Shown here: positions 60,180-64,000 of the stretch, one piece after another
How the letters are laid out: each line of letters opens with the position of its first letter
Position numbering within the stretch: the stretch's first letter is position 1
Assembly (NCBI GenBank): GCA_032622095.1
Contig: CP136061.1
Span: 261,674,077-261,738,076 of the forward strand
Length of the DNA: 64,000 nt
Origin: Siphonodentalium dalli
Lineage: Eukaryota > Mollusca > Scaphopoda > Gadilida > Siphonodentaliidae
Direction of reading: 5' to 3'
Made by a program: the position numbers and the translations under genes
The notes under the pieces: generated by a model
The model's input: the letters and a program-made list of their open reading frames with translations, nothing else
What the model was told of the DNA's origin: nothing
Database searches by the model: none

Positions 60180-60410
60180 TGCTGATACAACGGCTATTTT
60201 ATCAACGGAAATGACACCAGTTCCGATGGTGTTTGCGTCACAGCGTCAGGTTCGGTCATGCTCTACACATATTAGTACCCAAAATGAACCAAAGGGAAGT
60301 GGGAATTGCGTAGAGCTGTTCAAATTGATGGGTTATATAATGAATGACCTTTTCTGCTGAAGCTTTGGGAAGAAGATATATCTGCGAATTTGCATTGATA
60401 TAACTTTCGT
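60180..60410 (+). pseudogene. Partial, broken copy of the lectin domain
   Basis: In shifting frames it encodes YFINGNDTSSDGVCVTASG, then NEPKGSGNCVELFKLMGYIM and GRRYICEFAL, matching residues 174-240 of the upstream lectin. An in-frame stop replaces the WYP region and a stop follows NDL, so frameshifts break it. It lacks the first half of the domain and any signal peptide. A tandem duplication followed by decay is the simplest reading. Confidence 0.8.
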
Positions 60411-60544
60411 AGGAGTATAATACGGTGAGGTGACACTAAAGACGGATTCACGCTTCAACACTTTCACCCGAACTTACAAGTTTAGCATGTTAAAAGATGC
60501 ATAATCCGAATTAACGCTCGCAAATCACTATTTCCTTGGCTTCG

Positions 60545-60930
60545 GAGTCAAAAATATTGGATTTGAGTCGAGGAACCCACCCATCAAAGTTCAGAGTGAT
60601 CAGATAATTTTATGTGGCCCAGTAAAAGGTCGACGAGAAGACGGTATCGGACCAAATTGCGGATGAAGATGGATAACTCTAAAATCAAGTGTTGTTTTTT
60701 TGTGTCAGATATTTGACAAACCGGCAAAATTTGTTGAACAAAATGTTGATAAATAACAGGTTTTGGGCAATTTTATACTATAATTGACTGGTTAGCATTA
60801 TTTTTGGGAAATTAATCGATTCTGATAACTGGAGCGGCATTTGACAAAAACGTTGTTGTTGTTGTTGTTGTTGTTGTTGTTGGAATCTGATGATATGGGG
60901 ACCATCGAATCGGATTGAGTACCTTTAACA
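60545..60930 (-). mobile_element. TTAAAGGTACT-ended repeat, uninterrupted copy
   Basis: Reverse complement of parts of 40203-41050, ending GATTGAGTACCTTTAA. A (GTT)n run lies at about 60852-60880. At 60685-60688 it carries the unoccupied site (TTGA on the minus strand) where the 40-kb copy has the TTAA element. Confidence 0.75.
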
Positions 60931-61029
60931 CTTTGAAAATACCTTCGAAACTTACTGTTTCTTAATTGGGTTCTAACAGGATTTCCAATAACATATTTGG
61001 CCCGCGAAAGACAGAGAACATTGAACTCC

Positions 61030-61680
61030 CCGAGTACCATCGAATCGATTAGATCATGCCATGAATCTCTACTATATGGCTAACGCCCGTAGAGATCATA
61101 ATCCACCGAGTGCCATCGAACCGATCAGATCATGCCATGAATACTATGGCTAACGCCCGAATATAGAGATCATAGTCCACCAGTACAACACCTGGGAACT
61201 TTTTGAACTTTTGACAGGAAACCTTATAAAGTCGAAAAATAACACGGGAAATATATTTCTTTGTTATGATATGTTCCTCAAGGCCTCAACAATGTACTTC
61301 ACTGTGGGTGAAGGTCCCAACTCGAACTTTAACGATTCAAGTGACTTTGTGAGTGATTTTTCTTTGCGTCGTGTAAAATTATGGAATTTATTCTGGGTAA
61401 TTAAATCAATGATTATTGCGATATCGGCTCACACAAGTCACAGAAAAAAATTCAATTTCGAGTTGGGACTGTCACCTACAATGAAGTACCTTATTAAGGA
61501 ACAGATAGTAACTAAGAAATATAAGCCCCGAGTTATTGTTTCGACTGTATAAGGTTCCCTGTCAAAACTTCAAAAAGTTGCCAGGCTTTGTACTGGTAGA
61601 ATATGATCTCTATATATACGGGTGTTTGTCAGAGTAGAGATTCCTGGATTGATCTATGAACCGATAAGAGAGAATAAACT
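61030..61680 (+). mobile_element. TIR element with tandem-repeat ends
   Basis: CTGGGAACTTTTTGAACTTT and the AAACTTCAAAAAGTTGCCAG complement (about 61192 and 61564) are the inner part of a TIR. The TIR continues outward through a CCAGTACAA phrase and ATATAGAGATCATA to about 61150 and 61630. The left side has a ~78-bp tandem duplication (CATCGAATCGATTAGATCAT and CATCGAACCGATCAGATCAT). The enclosed 113-codon frame (61211-61552) has no domain that I recognise. Confidence 0.6.
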
Positions 61681-61689
61681 GATGTTAAA

Positions 61690-62580
61690 ACAGCGATGAA
61701 TTATCACCAAATTGAGATGCTTGACAAAAGATCACGCTTGTTGTCTCAAGTAAAGCCCCCCCCCCCCCCCATCTGTATTTGTGTCACCGAAGCATTTATT
61801 GAAGGCATATACAAATTTGACCCTCCCCCATTATTGAAAATAAACATGGCACTCGGTGGGCCCTGGGGGTAGGTATCGCTAGCTCTCTTCTGGTGATAGT
61901 AAGTCACGCGATAGCGGTCTGGAATCAATGTTTATATAGAAAAATTACGCCCTGCTATATTTCCTTAATTAGTCCCATTTGAAATTCTCTAAGAACGCCC
62001 GGCTATATTTCCTTAATGAGTCCCCTTTTAAATTCTAGTAAAGGGGGTTAAATAAGATAAATTTTCAGATATCACAGCATAGAGAATCTATGCACTTTAT
62101 TCCATCTATAACTGTAGCTGAATCGTGGCCGGTTTTTAGCCAATCAGCGAACAGGAAAATCAAAGTCGCGAGGCTTTCATGGTGAATCGGCCTTTTCGAT
62201 TCTGGACAGGCTACTGTGTGGTCGAAACATATTTGACCACCCACCCTCACCAGTATACATGGGTATGGGCGATATAATTATATTATATCCATTACATGGA
62301 TAATAGAGCTTGACTATATAGGCGATTTTATAGATATGACACGCATGATTTGGAAATTTCAAGTATACATCTAAGGGAAAGATTGATTCTTATATCATTA
62401 AAGGTTAAAGATCATTATACATGCATAATTATATCAGTAATGAATGTGGAGTGGCTTTTATATAAATTATAATTGCCACTAATAATTTTAGAAAATCTTT
62501 AAAACAAATACAAAATTGGTTTGATATTACAAGGATACTTTTTACACCTTGAATTATGATAAATGATTTTTACATGTTAT
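61690..62580. other. No gene; poly-C tract
   Basis: A poly-C run lies at about 61756-61770. GCCCTGCTATATTTCCTTAA near 61950 and GCCCGGCTATATTTCCTTAA near 61997 form a short duplication. No protein signal. Confidence 0.45.
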
Positions 62581-62587
62581 TCATATT

Positions 62588-62740
62588 GTAATTATATATA
62601 ATTGTGATTTTATATAATTATATGGATTATATTGTAATTTTATATAATTATATGGATTATTTTGTATTTCTATATAATTATATGGATTATATTGTAATTT
62701 TATATAATTATATGGATTATTTTGCTGAAATTGTATAACA
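62588..62740 (+). repeat. 30-bp AT-rich tandem repeat, 4-5 units
   Basis: Unit TATATAATTATATGGATTAT followed by ATTGTAATTT. The minus-strand frame across it (62581-62763) is an artefact of the 30-bp period. Confidence 0.9.
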
Positions 62741-62798
62741 GCCTGCTCAGTATTTATATGCACTAAATTATAATCAGCAGTTTGTTCTTGTTTTTACT

Positions 62799-62875
62799 TA
62801 TTGCCATACATTAAGGGTAAATTCGTAGAGTGCTTTACCTATTGCCATACATTAAGGGTAAATTCGTAGAGTGCT
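62799..62875 (+). repeat. 41-bp direct duplication
   Basis: TTGCCATACATTAAGGGTAA followed by ATTCGTAGAGTGCT occurs at 62801 and 62842 without a difference. Confidence 0.9.
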
Positions 62876-63147
62876 GAGCCGAATTGCCTCAGTCTGCATG
62901 GGGGGTATATGCATGAAGACAGAGCATAGGCCCATCTCAATTATGCATGTCAGATACGGGGATGAACATGAATGTGAAGTAAATAATATTGACATTACCC
63001 TCTTTTGTTATATTACAATTATTCTCAACATTTTGATAGCTAGAACGAAGTACTACTTCTAAAAGGACAAAACCGTCTTCATGCTGGTGAATAGCTTTGT
63101 TTATGCAGGATGGAACTTTTCCAAAAAATAATTGCCACGTTCATTAA

Positions 63148-63529
63148 CCCTTTACCCAACAAACGCCCAGAAAAATAGCCCAAATGAAGCTGCAACAGCC
63201 TAAATTATCTTGGGTCTGTCTCAATAGAACCATACAAATATGGATATCATTGGAACCGGCTCATTGACCACATTGTGATAGTTACAGTTATGCCCTGTGC
63301 CAATGTATTCTCTTATATATGCGAGTCGACCATAGGTCGCCTCGCATATATAAGAGAATGCATTGGCCTAAAAAAATAATTTATAATATTTTTCTACATT
63401 CTTTGACAATTTTATCATTTTTAATATGTGTTAAGCCAATGCATTCTCTTATATATGCTAGGCGACCTATTGTCGACTCGCATATATAAGAGAATGCATT
63501 GGCACAGGGCCGTTTTGTTGGGTAAAGGG
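63148..63529 (-). mobile_element. piggyBac-like short TIR element, copy 2
   Basis: Same ends as 40460-40850, in the opposite orientation: CCCTTTACCCAAC after TTAA (63144-63147) and GTTGGGTAAAGGG before TTAG (63530-63533), one base off the expected TTAA. Hairpin modules lie at 63299-63367 and 63435-63503. No transposase. Confidence 0.85.
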
Positions 63530-63589
63530 TTAGCGCAGAAACAAGCAATAACCCTTCCATGCATGAGTGGAATTTAGCTAAAACCTTGC

Positions 63590-63728
63590 GCCAATGCATT
63601 CTCTTATATATGCGAGTCTCCAATTGGGAGGTCTCTCATATGTAAGAGAATACATATGCCTAATAATATTTGCCTTGACTTTGTAAGCCAGTGTATTCTC
63701 ATATATATGCAAGGCTCTCTATGACTCG
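63590..63728 (+). repeat. Decayed copies of the 69-bp hairpin
   Basis: A degenerate hairpin at 63590-63659 (GCCAATGCATTCTCTTATAT, imperfect complement) and a half at 63687-63728 (GCCAGTGTATTCTCATATAT). The flanking TIR is not seen. Confidence 0.6.
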
Positions 63729-64000
63729 TCACCAGAGTCTATGCATCGGAAGAATATAGCAAGAACTGTTCTATTTGCAAAGGGATCGGCGTTTGGTGAC
63801 ATCTTCATCTGCGGCGTTAACATCATTCTGGACCGACAATGGTCCCTCCATATCGCGCGGATATTGAGAACGACACTGATTTTTTTAATTCTGTTCAATC
63901 CTATGCTTCATTGGCAGATTCAACTATATACCGGCATTTGTTTTGGCAGCGTGGAAGTCCAGGAAATATACTAGTGGGTGGATGTTCTCGAAAATTTGAG
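63729..64000. other. Window edge, no gene supported
   Basis: The frame 63741-63974 is open for 77 codons without a recognised domain. An exon continuing past the window cannot be excluded. Confidence 0.3.

Noticed and set aside
61211-61552. 113-codon open frame as a gene
   Set aside because: It lies inside a terminal-inverted-repeat element, starts within the TIR itself, and has no domain that I recognise.

Overview
This window looks like nuclear DNA of a marine invertebrate animal: AT-rich, gene-poor, with very little recognisable coding sequence and a large load of satellites, hairpin-forming elements and decayed transposons. FLYWCH/MULE, non-LTR and Ty3-like relics together with PAN/C-type-lectin and class A GPCR genes fit a lophotrochozoan (mollusc, annelid or brachiopod grade), but the species cannot be read from the sequence. 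Nothing bacterial or viral-genome-like is seen.

Three intact-looking protein genes are supported. Two are intronless paralogous class A (rhodopsin-family) GPCRs of 408 residues at 11047-12273 and 51093-52319, about 89% identical by hand count and without gaps. They lie in a duplicated block of roughly 5 kb whose copies (A about 10.7-15.6 kb, B about 50.7-56.2 kb) have since gained different insertions and satellites. The third is a secreted PAN/EGF-like/C-type-lectin protein at 59105-59842, followed by a broken partial copy of its lectin domain at about 60180-60410.

Most of the rest is mobile DNA. From 1 to 24.4 kb there are three separate long-inverted-repeat (foldback-type) structures, each with arms of over 1.2 kb built from internal tandem subrepeats. 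IR1 (arms 1044-2390 and 16835-18189) encloses 14 kb including GPCR copy A and a FLYWCH/MULE transposase relic. IR2 (2484-4173 and 6875-8153) is nested inside IR1 and holds a broken Ty3-like gag-protease. IR3 (19528-24382) sits inside a copy of a dispersed repeat, with an imperfect 7-bp target duplication.

From 25 to 64 kb the window holds several short terminal-inverted-repeat elements. These include a TTAA-flanked, piggyBac-like family with an unoccupied target site elsewhere in the window, a shared 69-bp hairpin module that recurs about nine times, two non-LTR retrotransposon fragments, and satellite arrays with 28-, 29-, 31-, 41- and 54-bp periods. The 29-bp and 54-bp satellites are each expanded in one GPCR block and present as a single unit (or nearly so) in the other.

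Long stretches (8.2-9.6, 27.8-29.3, 41-46.9 and 57.7-58.4 kb) show no gene that I can support. Most open frames there are short and lack recognisable domains.
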